From: Paracoccaceae bacterium | Lineage (GTDB): Bacteria > Pseudomonadota > Alphaproteobacteria > Rhodobacterales > Rhodobacteraceae | Reading direction: 5' to 3' | DNA: 64,000 nt | NCBI GenBank assembly: GCA_019634215.1 | Contig: JAHQVS010000101.1 | Span: 1-64,000 of the forward strand | Part shown: in pieces, positions 8,876-17,557 of the stretch | How positions within the stretch are numbered: the stretch's first letter is position 1 | How the letters are laid out: every line of letters starts with the position of its first letter | Notes under the pieces: model-generated | Databases searched by the model: none | What the model was told of the DNA's origin: nothing | The model's input: the letters and a program-made list of their open reading frames with translations, nothing else | Position numbers and translations under genes: made by a program

Positions 8876-8903
8876 GCCGAGGAAATGACTCCATTTCCTC
8901 GGC
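8876..8903 (+). terminator. Perfect 12-bp hairpin after merR
   Basis: GCCGAGGAAATG and its exact complement separated by the four bases ACTC, 20 bases after the MerR stop codon. It should form a very stable stem-loop in RNA, but no run of T follows, so termination is only the most likely role. An mRNA-stabilising or processing element is possible. The remaining gap to 9109 shows no gene. Confidence 0.45.
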
Positions 8904-9109
8904 GCTGCACCTCTGCAAATTAGAGCTCGGATCTTCTGCACATACACAGCAGTCCGATGCGCCCAATAGTCAAGCGCGGTCAGATAGCTTGAGTTTGATC
9001 GCCTAATTCGTCCGAGAGAACCTAGCGAAGGCGTCGCGCAATCAAGATCGCCCTCGCTCGATACTGAAGTTAGGGTGGCCGCCCAGAACGGATTGAGGAG
9101 TTCTATTGC

Positions 9110-10903
9110 ATGACGACTTACACGCCGCCGCTTCGAGATCTGAAATTTCTGCTGCACGAAACCCTGAAAGTTCAGGAGCATGAGGCTGTAGAAGGCTATG
9201 CCGACCTCACCGAGGATCTGACCTCGGCGATTTTGACGGAGGCTGGCAAGCTGGCGTCAGAGGTGATCCACCCCACCAACCAAGCGGGTGATAGCGAAGG
9301 CTGCGTGTTGGAGAATGGCGTGGTGCGGACGCCATCCGGGTTCCGCGAAGCGTTTGACGCCCTGCGTGAGGGCGGTTGGCCTAGCTTGGAGTGTGACCCT
9401 GAGTATGGCGGCCAGGGCATGCCGAATGTGATCACGTCAGCGGTCGGCGAAATGCAATCCGCAGCTAACATGGCCTTGATGATGTATCCGGGGCTGACTC
9501 ATGGAGCTTACTCGGCCCTGCACGCCCATGGCACACCGGAGCAGAAACAGACCTATCTGCCAAAGCTGGTTTCCGGCGAATGGACCGGCACCATGAATCT
9601 GACCGAGCCGCATTGCGGCACCGACCTCGGTTTAATTCGGAGCAAGGCCGTTCCTCAAGGCGACGGGTCGTACCGGATCAGCGGGCAGAAGATCTTCATC
9701 TCCTCCGGCGAACATGACATGGCCGACAACATCATCCATTTGGTGCTCGCCAAAATACCGGGCGGCCCGGATGGGGTGAAGGGCATTTCGCTGTTTGTGG
9801 CGCCGAAGTTTATGGTCAAGGACGACGGCTCTCTGGGAGAGCGCAACGGCGTCTCTTGCGGCAAGCTTGAAGACAAGATGGGCATCCACGGCAACGCCAC
9901 CTGCGTTATGAATTATGACGAGGCGGTGGGCTGGCTTGTCGGCGAGGAGCATAAGGGCCTGCGCGCGATGTTCGTGATGATGAACGAAGCGCGCCTTGCT
10001 GTCGGGATGCAGGGGCTTGGGCAGGCGACGATCGCCTACCAGAACGCCGTCGAGTATGCCCGTGACCGGCTTCAGGGCCGGGCGGTCACCGGCGTAGCGG
10101 CGCCGGAAAAAGCGGCCGATCCGATCATCGTCCACCCGGATGTTCGCCGAGCGCTGATGGCGCAGCGGGCCTTTGTCGAGGGCGGACGGGCCTTTATGTT
10201 GTGGGGGTCGACGCTGATCGACGCCGAGAAGCGCCACAGCGACCCGGCCCAAAGCGAAGCCGCAGCCGGTATGATCGCGCTGTTGACCCCGATCATCAAA
10301 GCTTTCCTCACCGACAAGGGCTTCGAATACGCCTCAGAGGCGCTCCAGCTCTATGGCGGGCACGGCTATATTGAGGAATGGGGCATGTCGCAGTTCGTCC
10401 GCGACGCCCGCATCGCTCAGATTTATGAGGGCGCGAACGGCGTCCAGGCGCTCGACCTCGTAGGCCGCAAACTGCCGCAGAACGGCGGCAAAGCGGTGAT
10501 GGCGTTCTTCGAGGAGGTGAAGAGCTTCATCAAGGAGAATGAGGGCGATGAGTCGCTGAAGGCGGAGTTCCTCGATCCGCTGAAGCAAGCGTCGAAGGAT
10601 CTTCAGGAGGCGGGCATGTATTTCATGCAGGCCGGGATGAAGAACCCCAACGACGCTCTCGCCGGCTCTACCGACTTCCTGCACCTCTTCGGCCATGTCT
10701 GCCTTGGCTTGATGTGGGCGCGAATGGCGAAGACGGCCAAGGCGGCGCTGGAGGCGAACCCAGGCGACCGAGCCTTCTATGAGGCCAAGATCGTCACGGG
10801 CCGGTACTACATGCAGAAGCTGTTGCCAGAGACAGGTCTACGTCTTGCGCGGGTGAAAGCGGGTGGTGAGACGGTGATGGCTCTGGAGGCGGAGGCGTTT
10901 TAA
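9110..10903 (+). CDS. Acyl-CoA dehydrogenase, DmdC/long form
   Basis: FAD-dependent acyl-CoA dehydrogenase of 597 residues, the first oxidation of beta-oxidation. The length is that of the long form with an extra C-terminal helical domain (as in DmdC, 3-methylmercaptopropionyl-CoA dehydrogenase), rather than the 380-residue short form. Visible landmarks are [13 protein letters not shown] in the middle domain, the flavin-contact region [14 protein letters not shown], and IYEGANGVQ with the probable catalytic base Glu440. TTGAGGAG precedes the ATG. Chain-length preference cannot be read from the sequence. It follows the LiuR-like regulator after about 250 bp and likely belongs to its regulon. 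Confidence 0.93.
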   Translation: MTTYTPPLRDLKFLLHETLKVQEHEAVEGYADLTEDLTSAILTEAGKLASEVIHPTNQAGDSEGCVLENGVVRTPSGFREAFDALREGGWPSLECDPEYGGQGMPNVITSAVGEMQSAANMALMMYPGLTHGAYSALHAHGTPEQKQTYLPKLVSGEWTGTMNLTEPHCGTDLGLIRSKAVPQGDGSYRISGQKIFISSGEHDMADNIIHLVLAKIPGGPDGVKGISLFVAPKFMVKDDGSLGERNGVSCGKLEDKMGIHGNATCVMNYDEAVGWLVGEEHKGLRAMFVMMNEARLAVGMQGLGQATIAYQNAVEYARDRLQGRAVTGVAAPEKAADPIIVHPDVRRALMAQRAFVEGGRAFMLWGSTLIDAEKRHSDPAQSEAAAGMIALLTPIIKAFLTDKGFEYASEALQLYGGHGYIEEWGMSQFVRDARIAQIYEGANGVQALDLVGRKLPQNGGKAVMAFFEEVKSFIKENEGDESLKAEFLDPLKQASKDLQEAGMYFMQAGMKNPNDALAGSTDFLHLFGHVCLGLMWARMAKTAKAALEANPGDRAFYEAKIVTGRYYMQKLLPETGLRLARVKAGGETVMALEAEAF

Positions 10904-11119
10904 GCGGGCTCAACACCGAGGGGGTCGGCGCGCTAGCGGGCGCGTCGATTTTCTCATCTGCTGAGATTGGTAAACACTATAGAAGGCAACTCCGGGAATT
11001 AGCCCGGCGAAGCTCCTCCCCAGCCCTCTCTGGCGGTGTGTCGTTTTGGGGGAGCGTTGCGTGCAACTCAGCAGCGTCCTTTGCTTAGGCTTTGGGCTGC
11101 GAAAGGGATCTCTTCACCC

Positions 11120-11668
11120 GTGTCCAGCGACTTTCAATCACCCTGCCCTATCCTGCTTCCTCTAGAGGAAATCGCCCAAGGTGAGGCGGGATATGGAGAA
11201 ATCGCATCTGCCGCTCAGGAGTTCGTCGCAGCTCTCATCGAGCAGGGCGTGTCCGAAGCCATGATGCCCGATGAGGCTCTGCGGGCGGATCTCTGCATGA
11301 ACTATGGGGGCGGTGTTCTCAATGGAGGTCATGAAAGCGGGTACTTTGGCAATGAAACTCATGACGCAGCCGAGCAGAGCATCGTCTTGGACATACTCAA
11401 CGAGATTGAACCGCCCGTGTATCATCTCATCTTTGCGGCGGCGCTTCGGTGGGGCGATGGAGATATCGCCGTCAATATCGATCACGTCGATACGTTGTTC
11501 CACGAAGTGAACGAGCAGCAGCCGCTCGATCAGGCCATTGGCGCTTGGCTGATTGCTCGCCCTGAGGTGCGTGGCGTGCCCTACAGCGAATTGCCGGGAG
11601 AAATTTCCCGTCTTGCCAAGCGGCTTATGACAGCTTCTCCAGAAATTGACGCGGTTAACGTGTCGTAA
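11120..11668 (+). CDS. DMP19/DUF4375-like hypothetical protein
   Basis: Protein of 182 residues. The segment GGGVLNGGHESGYFGNETHDAA resembles, weakly, the NNGGFxQFFxN core of DMP19/DUF4375 proteins; a helical C-terminal half follows. Members are small cytoplasmic proteins of unknown role; the Neisseria DMP19 is described as a DNA mimic. A GTG at 11120 with AAAGGGA upstream is the chosen start; an earlier GTG at 11036 would add an unlikely basic leader. It lies 18 bp before the GST gene. The 215-bp gap before it contains nothing recognisable. Family assignment is tentative. Confidence 0.5.
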   Translation: MSSDFQSPCPILLPLEEIAQGEAGYGEIASAAQEFVAALIEQGVSEAMMPDEALRADLCMNYGGGVLNGGHESGYFGNETHDAAEQSIVLDILNEIEPPVYHLIFAAALRWGDGDIAVNIDHVDTLFHEVNEQQPLDQAIGAWLIARPEVRGVPYSELPGEISRLAKRLMTASPEIDAVNVS

Positions 11669-11686
11669 CCATGGGGAGATCACCAG

Positions 11687-12346
11687 ATGCCTGAATATCG
11701 CCTTCACTGTTTCGCCCAATCCGGCAACGCCTACAAAGTCGCGCTGATGCTGAACCTCTGCGAGGTGAAGTGGACGCCGGTGTTCGTCGACTTTTTCCAT
11801 GGCGCGCACCGAACGCCGGAGTTTCTGAAGCTGAACCCGATGGGCGAGGTGCCGGTGCTGGAAGGGCCTGAAATCCACGGCCACCGTCAGATCCTGACCC
11901 AATCCGGCTCTATCCTGCATCACCTCTCAGGAGAGCTGGCCGCGTTCGGTGGTCAGAATGAAGGGGAGCGTGAGGAGATTCTGCGGTGGATGTTCTGGGA
12001 CAATCATAAGCTGACCAGCTACACCGCCACACATCGCTTCATGACCAACTTCGTCCCCGAGGAGAAGCGCAGCGCCGATGTCATTGCGTTTCTGAAAGGC
12101 CGCCGCGACATCGCATTTAAGGTTCTGGAGGCGCGTCTCGGCGAGCAAGATTTTGTCGCCACCCCTGATGAGCCGAGCATCGCCGACATTTCCTGCTGTG
12201 GCTATCTGTTCTGGCTTGATGAGATGGGTGTCGATCCGGCCGACGTTCCAAACATCTGGGCGTGGCTGCGGCGGATCAAGGCGCTGAAGGGCTGGGTCGC
12301 GCCCTATGAGTTGATGCCTGGTCATCCCCTGCCAGGAAAAGGGTGA
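11687..12346 (+). CDS. Glutathione S-transferase family protein
   Basis: Cytosolic GST of 219 residues. The N-terminal thioredoxin-like domain (about 1-80) has the expected LNPMGEVPVLEG cis-proline loop and the glutathione-contacting LTQSGSILHHL segment; the helical domain follows (about 90-205). An SGNAYKV motif at residues 12-18 puts Ser12 in the usual active-site region, pointing to a serine or cysteine-type bacterial class. ATG follows GGGGAG. It probably forms a unit with the preceding DMP19-like gene and the following 79-residue protein. Substrate unknown. Confidence 0.9.
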   Translation: MPEYRLHCFAQSGNAYKVALMLNLCEVKWTPVFVDFFHGAHRTPEFLKLNPMGEVPVLEGPEIHGHRQILTQSGSILHHLSGELAAFGGQNEGEREEILRWMFWDNHKLTSYTATHRFMTNFVPEEKRSADVIAFLKGRRDIAFKVLEARLGEQDFVATPDEPSIADISCCGYLFWLDEMGVDPADVPNIWAWLRRIKALKGWVAPYELMPGHPLPGKG

Positions 12347-12352
12347 GAGGCC

Positions 12353-12592
12353 ATGGCCGCTAAACGCCTGCCCCTGCCCAAGCGATTCTCAGCAGCGCTC
12401 ACCGATCAAGCTTGCGCGAGACTTAGGGCGCTGAACGCTGAATACGGTCTCGGGAACAACTACTTGTTGGTGGTGCTGTTGGAGCGGCTGGATGAGATCA
12501 CCGATCAGGCCAAGCTTGACGCCGCCTATCGCGATTTTATCGGCGAGTATAGCGCGCCGAAGCCAGCGCCTGGGGGAGCCGGACGTGTCTGA
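12353..12592 (+). CDS. Small hypothetical protein
   Basis: Basic protein of 79 residues with a run of predicted helices and no membrane segment or signal. It starts 7 bp after the GST stop with GTGAGAGG as ribosome binding site, and its last codons overlap the start of a decayed GFA-like frame. Amino-acid composition looks like that of neighbouring real genes. I do not recognise the family. Co-translation with the GST is the only functional hint. Confidence 0.5.
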   Translation: MAAKRLPLPKRFSAALTDQACARLRALNAEYGLGNNYLLVVLLERLDEITDQAKLDAAYRDFIGEYSAPKPAPGGAGRV

Positions 12593-12704
12593 GCAAATGC
12601 CGAAGGGAGGAGCGGTCTCGGCAACGGGAGGCTGCCGATGTGGCGGCGTCTGTTTCCATGTACGGGAGCTTTTGGACAGCGCTGGTGCTGCTTTACGCCG
12701 CTAA
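12585..12704 (+). pseudogene. Decayed start of a GFA-family gene
   Basis: A GTG at 12585, preceded by GGGGGAG, opens 39 codons reading MSEQ... with TGGCRCGGVCFHV, which closely matches the first zinc-binding strand of glutathione-dependent formaldehyde-activating (GFA) family proteins (GGCxCGxVxF). Similarity stops after about 25 residues and the frame ends at 12704; the other two frames to 12839 show no GFA continuation such as CHCxxCQ. It looks like a truncated remnant of a gene that once followed the GST operon. A genuine short peptide is the alternative. Confidence 0.4.
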
Positions 12705-12839
12705 AAGCCGAGTTGGCCGGCTGCATCTCGCAAACGGCCTACCCAGTTACGTGACGCGGCCCGGCGGATTGTCGGGAGCGGGTCCCTTTAGCATCGAGAA
12801 CAAGCAAGGCCGCGTCGAATAGGCGGCAAGGAGGATGTA

Positions 12840-14051
12840 ATGACCGAAGCCTATATCTACGACGCGGTCCGCACCCCGCGCGGCAAGGGCAAGAAGGACG
12901 GCGGCTTGCACGAGGTCACCAGCCTGCGCGCCGCATCAGCGCCGCTGGAGGCGATCCGAGACCGTAATAAGATCGACACCCGCGACCTGGAGGACGTCAT
13001 CCTGGGCTGCGTCACCCCGGTTGGTGAGCAAGGCGGCGAGATCGCACGGACGGTGGTGCTCTATGCCGGGTATGACGAGAGCGTGCCGGGCCTCCATATC
13101 AACCGATTCTGCGCCAGCGGGCTGGAGGCGGTCAATCTGGCGGCCAACCAAGTGAAGGGCGGCGCCGGGTCGGCCTATGTGGCGGGCGGCGTCGAGATGA
13201 TGAGCCGGGTGCCGATGGCCTCGGACGGCGCCTCGATCGCGGTCGACCCGATTCCGGCGATGGCCAGCTATTTCGTGCCGCAAGGCATCTCCGCCGATAT
13301 CATCGCCACCGAATACGGCTTTAGCCGTGACGACGTCGACGCCTATTCGGTCGAGAGTCAGCGGCGTGCTGGTGCGGCTTGGGCGGAGGGCCGCTTCTCT
13401 AAATCGATCATTCCGGTGAAGGACCAGAACGGTATCGAGATCCTGGCCAGGGATGAGCATCTGCGCCCCGAGACCGACATGCAGTCGCTCGGCGCGCTGA
13501 AGCCCGCGTTTCAGATGATGGGCGAGACCATGCCCGGCTTCGACGCCGTGGCGCTGGTTAAGTACCCGCACCTTGAGAAGATCAATCACGTCCACCATGC
13601 CGGCAACTCCTCCGGCATCGTTGACGGCGCGGCGGCGGTGCTGATCGGCGATAAGGCGTTCGGCGAGAAGTATGGCCTCAAACCGCGCGCTAAGGTGCGC
13701 TCCACTGCCAAGATCGGCACCGATCCGACCATCATGCTCACCGGTCCGGTTCCCGCCACCGAGAAAATCCTGCGCGATAGCGGTATGGCGATCGGCGACA
13801 TTGACTTGTTCGAGGTGAACGAGGCCTTCGCCAGCGTAGTGCTGCGCTTCATGCAGGCGTTCGGCGTCGATCATTCCAAGGTGAACGTCAATGGCGGCGC
13901 CATCGCCATGGGTCATCCGCTCGGGGCCACCGGGGCGATGATCCTGGGCGCGCTGCTCGATGAGATGGAGCGTTCGGATAAGGCGACGGGGCTGGCGACG
14001 CTCTGCGTGGCGTCTGGCATGGGCGCGGCGACCATCATTGAGCGTGTTTGA
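12840..14051 (+). CDS. Acetyl-CoA acyltransferase (thiolase)
   Basis: Thiolase of 403 residues catalysing the last step of beta-oxidation, cleavage of 3-ketoacyl-CoA by CoA. All catalytic residues are visible: acylated Cys91 in NRFCASGLEA, His359 in MGHPLGATG and Cys389 in TLCVASGMG, with NEAFA upstream. Length and the DAVRTPRGKGKKDGG start agree with the FadA/FadI-type group. AAGGAGG lies upstream of the ATG. It belongs with the FadB-type gene at 15265, but three unrelated genes (NADAR, antitoxin, Doc) now lie between them on the same strand. A role in polyhydroxybutyrate or acetoacetyl-CoA synthesis is less likely because of that partnership. Confidence 0.95.
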   Translation: MTEAYIYDAVRTPRGKGKKDGGLHEVTSLRAASAPLEAIRDRNKIDTRDLEDVILGCVTPVGEQGGEIARTVVLYAGYDESVPGLHINRFCASGLEAVNLAANQVKGGAGSAYVAGGVEMMSRVPMASDGASIAVDPIPAMASYFVPQGISADIIATEYGFSRDDVDAYSVESQRRAGAAWAEGRFSKSIIPVKDQNGIEILARDEHLRPETDMQSLGALKPAFQMMGETMPGFDAVALVKYPHLEKINHVHHAGNSSGIVDGAAAVLIGDKAFGEKYGLKPRAKVRSTAKIGTDPTIMLTGPVPATEKILRDSGMAIGDIDLFEVNEAFASVVLRFMQAFGVDHSKVNVNGGAIAMGHPLGATGAMILGALLDEMERSDKATGLATLCVASGMGAATIIERV

Positions 14052-14067
14052 AGAGCGAGCCTTGCCG

Positions 14068-14643
14068 ATGTCCGCCGTCCCTCCGGAGCGCTTCGTGTTC
14101 TTCTGGAACGGTCCGTTCAGCCAATGGACGGCGTCGCCGTTTGAGTTGGATGGCCAAGGTTATCTCTGCGCCGAGCAGTATATGATGTCTCAGAAAGCGG
14201 CGCTTTTCGGCGATGAGCAGATCGCCGAAAAAATCGCCGAGGCGCAAGATCCTGGTTTGCAGAAGGCGTTAGGCCGCCGTGTGCGCGGGTTTAACCAAGC
14301 TGTTTGGGATCGGGAAAAGGTGGCGATCGTCGAGCGCGGGTCGGCGGCCAAATTCCAGCAAAATAGGGGATTCCGCCGCAAGCTGTTTCAGACCATCGGC
14401 GCGACGTTGGTCGAGGCCAGTCCGGTCGACCCGGTTTGGGGCATCGGTCTGGCGGCGGATGATCCCAGTGCGCGCGATCGGAACCAATGGCTAGGCGCCA
14501 ATTTACTGGGCGAGATTCTGACCCGCGTGCGCGACCGCTTGGCGGATGAAATGGCGGCTGAAGCGAACGCCGTCGAGAGAGATTACGCAGCTCAGATCGA
14601 CGCGGCGCGTTGCGATGGATGTGGCGATGAACATGATTGTTAA
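14068..14643 (+). CDS. NADAR-domain ADP-ribosyl glycohydrolase-like protein
   Basis: Cytoplasmic protein of 191 residues with the NADAR (RibX/YbiA-like) fold: FFWNGPFSQWTASPFELDG at the N-terminus, CAEQYMM, then FRRKLFQTIGATLVEASP and WGIGLAADDP and WLGANLLGEILTRVR. Members act on N-glycosidic bonds of phosphoribosylated or ADP-ribosylated compounds; some remove ADP-ribose from guanine bases. After the domain there is an unusual 40-residue tail ending CDGCGDEHDC, which could bind a metal. ATG at 14068 follows GAAGAGCGAG; a TTG two codons earlier is possible. The 3' end overlaps the antitoxin start, so expression is coupled to the toxin-antitoxin pair. Confidence 0.85.
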   Translation: MSAVPPERFVFFWNGPFSQWTASPFELDGQGYLCAEQYMMSQKAALFGDEQIAEKIAEAQDPGLQKALGRRVRGFNQAVWDREKVAIVERGSAAKFQQNRGFRRKLFQTIGATLVEASPVDPVWGIGLAADDPSARDRNQWLGANLLGEILTRVRDRLADEMAAEANAVERDYAAQIDAARCDGCGDEHDC

Positions 14644-14827
14644 GAAGATTGACGGGCGTCTGGTGGTGGAGTTGCCGGAGGAACTTGTCGCCCGGCTGGA
14701 CCTCAAGGAAGGCGACGAGATCGATCCAACGCCATTGCTGCGGCGTGCGCAGAACCCAGATTTCACGGCGGCGTTGGACGCCGTGGTGGAGGAGCACGCC
14801 GACGCTTTGCGCGAGTTGGCCAAATGA
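14627..14827 (+). CDS. AbrB/MazE-like antitoxin
   Basis: Antitoxin of 66 residues. The first half has the AbrB swapped-hairpin pattern VKKIDGRLVVELPEELV followed by LKEGDEI and should bind DNA as a dimer; the second half (about residues 36-66) is an acidic helix that would occupy the toxin, as Phd does for Doc. Starts at 14615, 14627 and 14633 are all in frame; 14627 gives the standard beginning. It overlaps the end of the NADAR gene by 17 bp and precedes the Doc gene by 13 bp. It probably represses this block. Confidence 0.82.
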   Translation: MNMIVKKIDGRLVVELPEELVARLDLKEGDEIDPTPLLRRAQNPDFTAALDAVVEEHADALRELAK

Positions 14828-14840
14828 TCGGCTGCTCCAC

Positions 14841-15248
14841 ATGAGCGGCGGTCTGAGATGGCTCACAATCGAGGAAGTCTTCGTGATCCACGAACGGCAG
14901 ATCGCGGAGTTTGGCGGTGCGGCGGGACGGCGCGATGACGGGGCGGTTCGCTCCGCCTTGGCGCGTCCGCAAAACTTGGCCGCCTATGATCAGAACGCGG
15001 ATTTGGCGGCGCTTGCGGCGGTTCTGGCGCATGGCCTCGCCAGGAACCACGGTTTTGTCGACGGCAATAAGCGAACCGCCCTGGCCGCGGCGGCTGTTTT
15101 CCTCCGGCTGAATGGCTCCCGGCTGCATGGCGAAACCGGAGATGTTGTTCGCGCCTTTCTAGATCTAGCGGCCGGCGGCACGGACGAAACAGCGTTCGCG
15201 TCGTGGATAGGCGGCCGCCTTATGTCGTCGCCACCCCAGGATAATTGA
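14841..15248 (+). CDS. Doc-type Fic-domain toxin
   Basis: Toxin of 135 residues with the Doc version of the Fic core, HGFVDGNKR starting at His70. Classical Fic proteins have HxFxxGNGR and transfer AMP; Doc has lysine in place of the second glycine and phosphorylates elongation factor EF-Tu, stopping translation. The N-terminal helix (LTIEEVFVIHERQIAEFGG) is the normal beginning of Doc. ATG at 14841 has no strong ribosome binding site, which fits translational coupling to the antitoxin. The gene ends 16 bp before the FadB-type gene, so the module is embedded in a fatty-acid operon. Confidence 0.88.
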   Translation: MSGGLRWLTIEEVFVIHERQIAEFGGAAGRRDDGAVRSALARPQNLAAYDQNADLAALAAVLAHGLARNHGFVDGNKRTALAAAAVFLRLNGSRLHGETGDVVRAFLDLAAGGTDETAFASWIGGRLMSSPPQDN

Positions 15249-15264
15249 GCGGGAGGACCTCCAA

Positions 15265-17487
15265 ATGAGCACCCAATTCCACTACCAAGTCGATCCGGAC
15301 GGCGTCGCCGTCATCACCTGGGATGTCGGTCCGGGCAAGTCGATGAACGTCCTCAACGAGGACGGCATTCGCGAGCTGGATGGGCATATCGACACCGCCA
15401 TCGCCGACGATGCGGTGAAGGGCGTGGTGATTGCCTCCGGCAAGCCCGATATGGCGGGCGGCATGGATCTGAACGTGTTGGCCCAGATCCGCGCCCAGGC
15501 CGAGGCGGCGGGGGGCAATCCGGCTGAGACGTTGTTCGGCTTCATCATGCAGATGCACGCGCTGCTGCGGAAAATCGAGCGCATGGGCGCTGATCCGAAG
15601 ACCAACAAAGGCGGCAAGCCGGTCGCGAGCGCGACGCCGGGCACGGCGCTTGGCATCGGGCTGGAGATCCTGCTCGCCACCCATAAGCGCTTCGCCGCAG
15701 ACAATCCTAAGGCCAAGATCGGCCTTCCGGAGATTATGGTCGGCATCTTCCCTGGTGCTGGCGGCACCACCCGGTTGGTGCGGATGCTCGGACTCATGGG
15801 CTCGGCTGAGTTCCTGCTGCAAGGCAAAATGGTGGAGCCTAAGAAGGCCAAGGCTGCGGGGTTGATCGACGAGGTGGTTCCGGCCGAGGAGTTGTTGGCC
15901 AAGGCCAAGGCTTGGGTGCTGGCCGCCCAGCCGGACGAGTATGTGAAGCCCTGGGACAAGAAGGGCTACAAGATGCCCGGCGGCGCGCCTTACACCGCGC
16001 AAGGCTTTGAGATGTTCCTCGGCGGCGTCGCCATGACGCATGGCAAGACCCAAGGCGTCTATCCGGCGGCGAAGGCGATGTTGTCGGCGGTGTATGAGGG
16101 CGCGCTGGTGGATTTCGACACCGCGATTCGGATCGAGGCGCGCTGGTTTACGAATATCCTGATGGACCCGCGCTCCAGCGCCATGATCCGCTCGTTATTC
16201 GTCAATAAGCAGGCAATCGAAAAGGGCGCACGGCGGCCCGCCGACGTGCCTGACATGACGGTGAAGAAGCTGGGCGTGCTCGGCGCCGGGATGATGGGCG
16301 CGGGCATCGCTCATGTCTCCGCCTCGGCGGGCATGGAGGTGGTGCTGATTGATCGCGATCAGGACAGCGCCGATCGCGGTCTCGCCACCATCAGCGGGCT
16401 GCTCGACGAAGGGGTTAAGCGCAAGAAGCTGACCGAAGAGAATAAGGCCGACACCCTTGGGCGCGTCACCGCCACCCCGGATTACGCCAAGCTCCAAGGC
16501 TGCGATCTAATCGTTGAGGCGGTGTTCGAGGACACCGGCCTCAAGGCCGACGTCACAAAGATGGCGGAGGCGCAGATCTCCTCGGACGCGATTTTCGCCT
16601 CCAACACCTCAACGCTGCCAATCTCTGAATTGGCCAAGGCGTCAAGCCGCCCCGGCAATTTCATCGGCATCCACTTCTTTTCGCCGGTCCACAAGATGAT
16701 GTTGGTGGAGATCATTAAAGGCGCTGACACCGGCGACGCGGCGGTGGCCAAGGCGCTGGATTTTGTCCGCCAGATCAAGAAGACGCCGATCGTGGTGAAC
16801 GACGCACGGTTCTTCTACGCCAACCGCTGCATCATACCGTATGTGAATGAGGGTCTACGGCTGATCACTGAAGGCGTCGCGGCGCCTTTGATCGACAACG
16901 CCGCCAAACAGGCGGGAATGCCGGTAGGGCCGTTGCAGCTCACCGACGAGACCTCGCTGGAGCTGGGGTGGAAAATCTCCCAAGCGACCATGGCGGCGAT
17001 GGGGAACGCCTATCCGCGTTCGGAGGTGGATGATTTCTTGCGGGTGATGGTTCAAGACAAGGGCCGCCTGGGCCGTAAATCGAACGCAGGCGTTTACGAC
17101 TATGACGACAAGGGCAAACGTCAGGGCTTTTGGCCGGGCCTCGCTGAGATGTACCCGCACAAGGCTGAGCAGCCTGGCGTTGGGGAGGTGAAGAATCGTC
17201 TCCTCACCATTCAGGCCCTTGAGGCGATCAGGGCGTTGGAGGAAGGCGTTTTGGTCGACATCCGCGAAGGCGACGTTGGCGCGATCCTGGGCTGGGGCTT
17301 CGCGCCTTGGTCCGGCGGGCCGCTCTCCTGGGTGGATCTGATGGGTGCGCCGAAATTCCTCGCGCTTTGCGATGATCTGACGGCGCGCTGTGGCGAGCGC
17401 TTCAAGGCCCCTGCCCTGCTGCGCGACATGGCGTCAAAGAACGAAAGCTTTTATGGACGGTTTGCGCCGGCGGCGCAGGCGGCGTGA
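15265..17487 (+). CDS. FadB-type enoyl-CoA hydratase/3-hydroxyacyl-CoA dehydrogenase
   Basis: Bifunctional beta-oxidation enzyme of 740 residues. Residues about 1-300 form the crotonase domain, with GIGLEILLATHKR and GLPEIMVGIFPGAGG providing the two catalytic glutamates. Residues about 330-510 are the NAD-binding 3-hydroxyacyl-CoA dehydrogenase domain (LGVLGAGMMGAGIAH, then IGIHFFSPVHKM with the catalytic histidine), and two C-terminal dehydrogenase repeats follow. It hydrates trans-2-enoyl-CoA and oxidises the product to 3-ketoacyl-CoA, which the thiolase at 12840 would cleave. GGGAGG precedes the ATG. The usual fadB-fadA adjacency is broken by the NADAR/toxin block. Confidence 0.95.
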   Translation: MSTQFHYQVDPDGVAVITWDVGPGKSMNVLNEDGIRELDGHIDTAIADDAVKGVVIASGKPDMAGGMDLNVLAQIRAQAEAAGGNPAETLFGFIMQMHALLRKIERMGADPKTNKGGKPVASATPGTALGIGLEILLATHKRFAADNPKAKIGLPEIMVGIFPGAGGTTRLVRMLGLMGSAEFLLQGKMVEPKKAKAAGLIDEVVPAEELLAKAKAWVLAAQPDEYVKPWDKKGYKMPGGAPYTAQGFEMFLGGVAMTHGKTQGVYPAAKAMLSAVYEGALVDFDTAIRIEARWFTNILMDPRSSAMIRSLFVNKQAIEKGARRPADVPDMTVKKLGVLGAGMMGAGIAHVSASAGMEVVLIDRDQDSADRGLATISGLLDEGVKRKKLTEENKADTLGRVTATPDYAKLQGCDLIVEAVFEDTGLKADVTKMAEAQISSDAIFASNTSTLPISELAKASSRPGNFIGIHFFSPVHKMMLVEIIKGADTGDAAVAKALDFVRQIKKTPIVVNDARFFYANRCIIPYVNEGLRLITEGVAAPLIDNAAKQAGMPVGPLQLTDETSLELGWKISQATMAAMGNAYPRSEVDDFLRVMVQDKGRLGRKSNAGVYDYDDKGKRQGFWPGLAEMYPHKAEQPGVGEVKNRLLTIQALEAIRALEEGVLVDIREGDVGAILGWGFAPWSGGPLSWVDLMGAPKFLALCDDLTARCGERFKAPALLRDMASKNESFYGRFAPAAQAA

Positions 17488-17500
17488 TCCATTCTCGCCG

Positions 17501-17533
17501 CGCTGGGAGGCGGACTAATCCGCCATCTCAGCG
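17501..17533 (+). terminator. Hairpin after fadB-type gene
   Basis: An imperfect inverted repeat (CGCTG, GGCGGA, loop CTAA, TCCGCC, CAGCG) begins 13 bases after the FadB-type stop codon. It lacks a T run, so a factor-assisted terminator or mRNA 3' stabiliser is the most one can claim. Confidence 0.35.
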
Positions 17534-17557
17534 TTGGCGGGGATTGGATGCGGGGTG

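Noticed and set aside
11157-11170. 14-bp palindrome TTCCTCTAGAGGAA
   Set aside because: It lies inside the DMP19-like coding region near its start and encodes ordinary residues (PLEE); no second copy was seen.
12640-12822. 60-codon open frame before the thiolase gene
   Set aside because: No ribosome binding site or motif, and it overlaps the GFA remnant in another frame.
12936-13916. Long minus-strand frame opposite the thiolase
   Set aside because: Antisense shadow of a gene with all catalytic residues; composition rich in His/Arg/Asp typical of such shadows.
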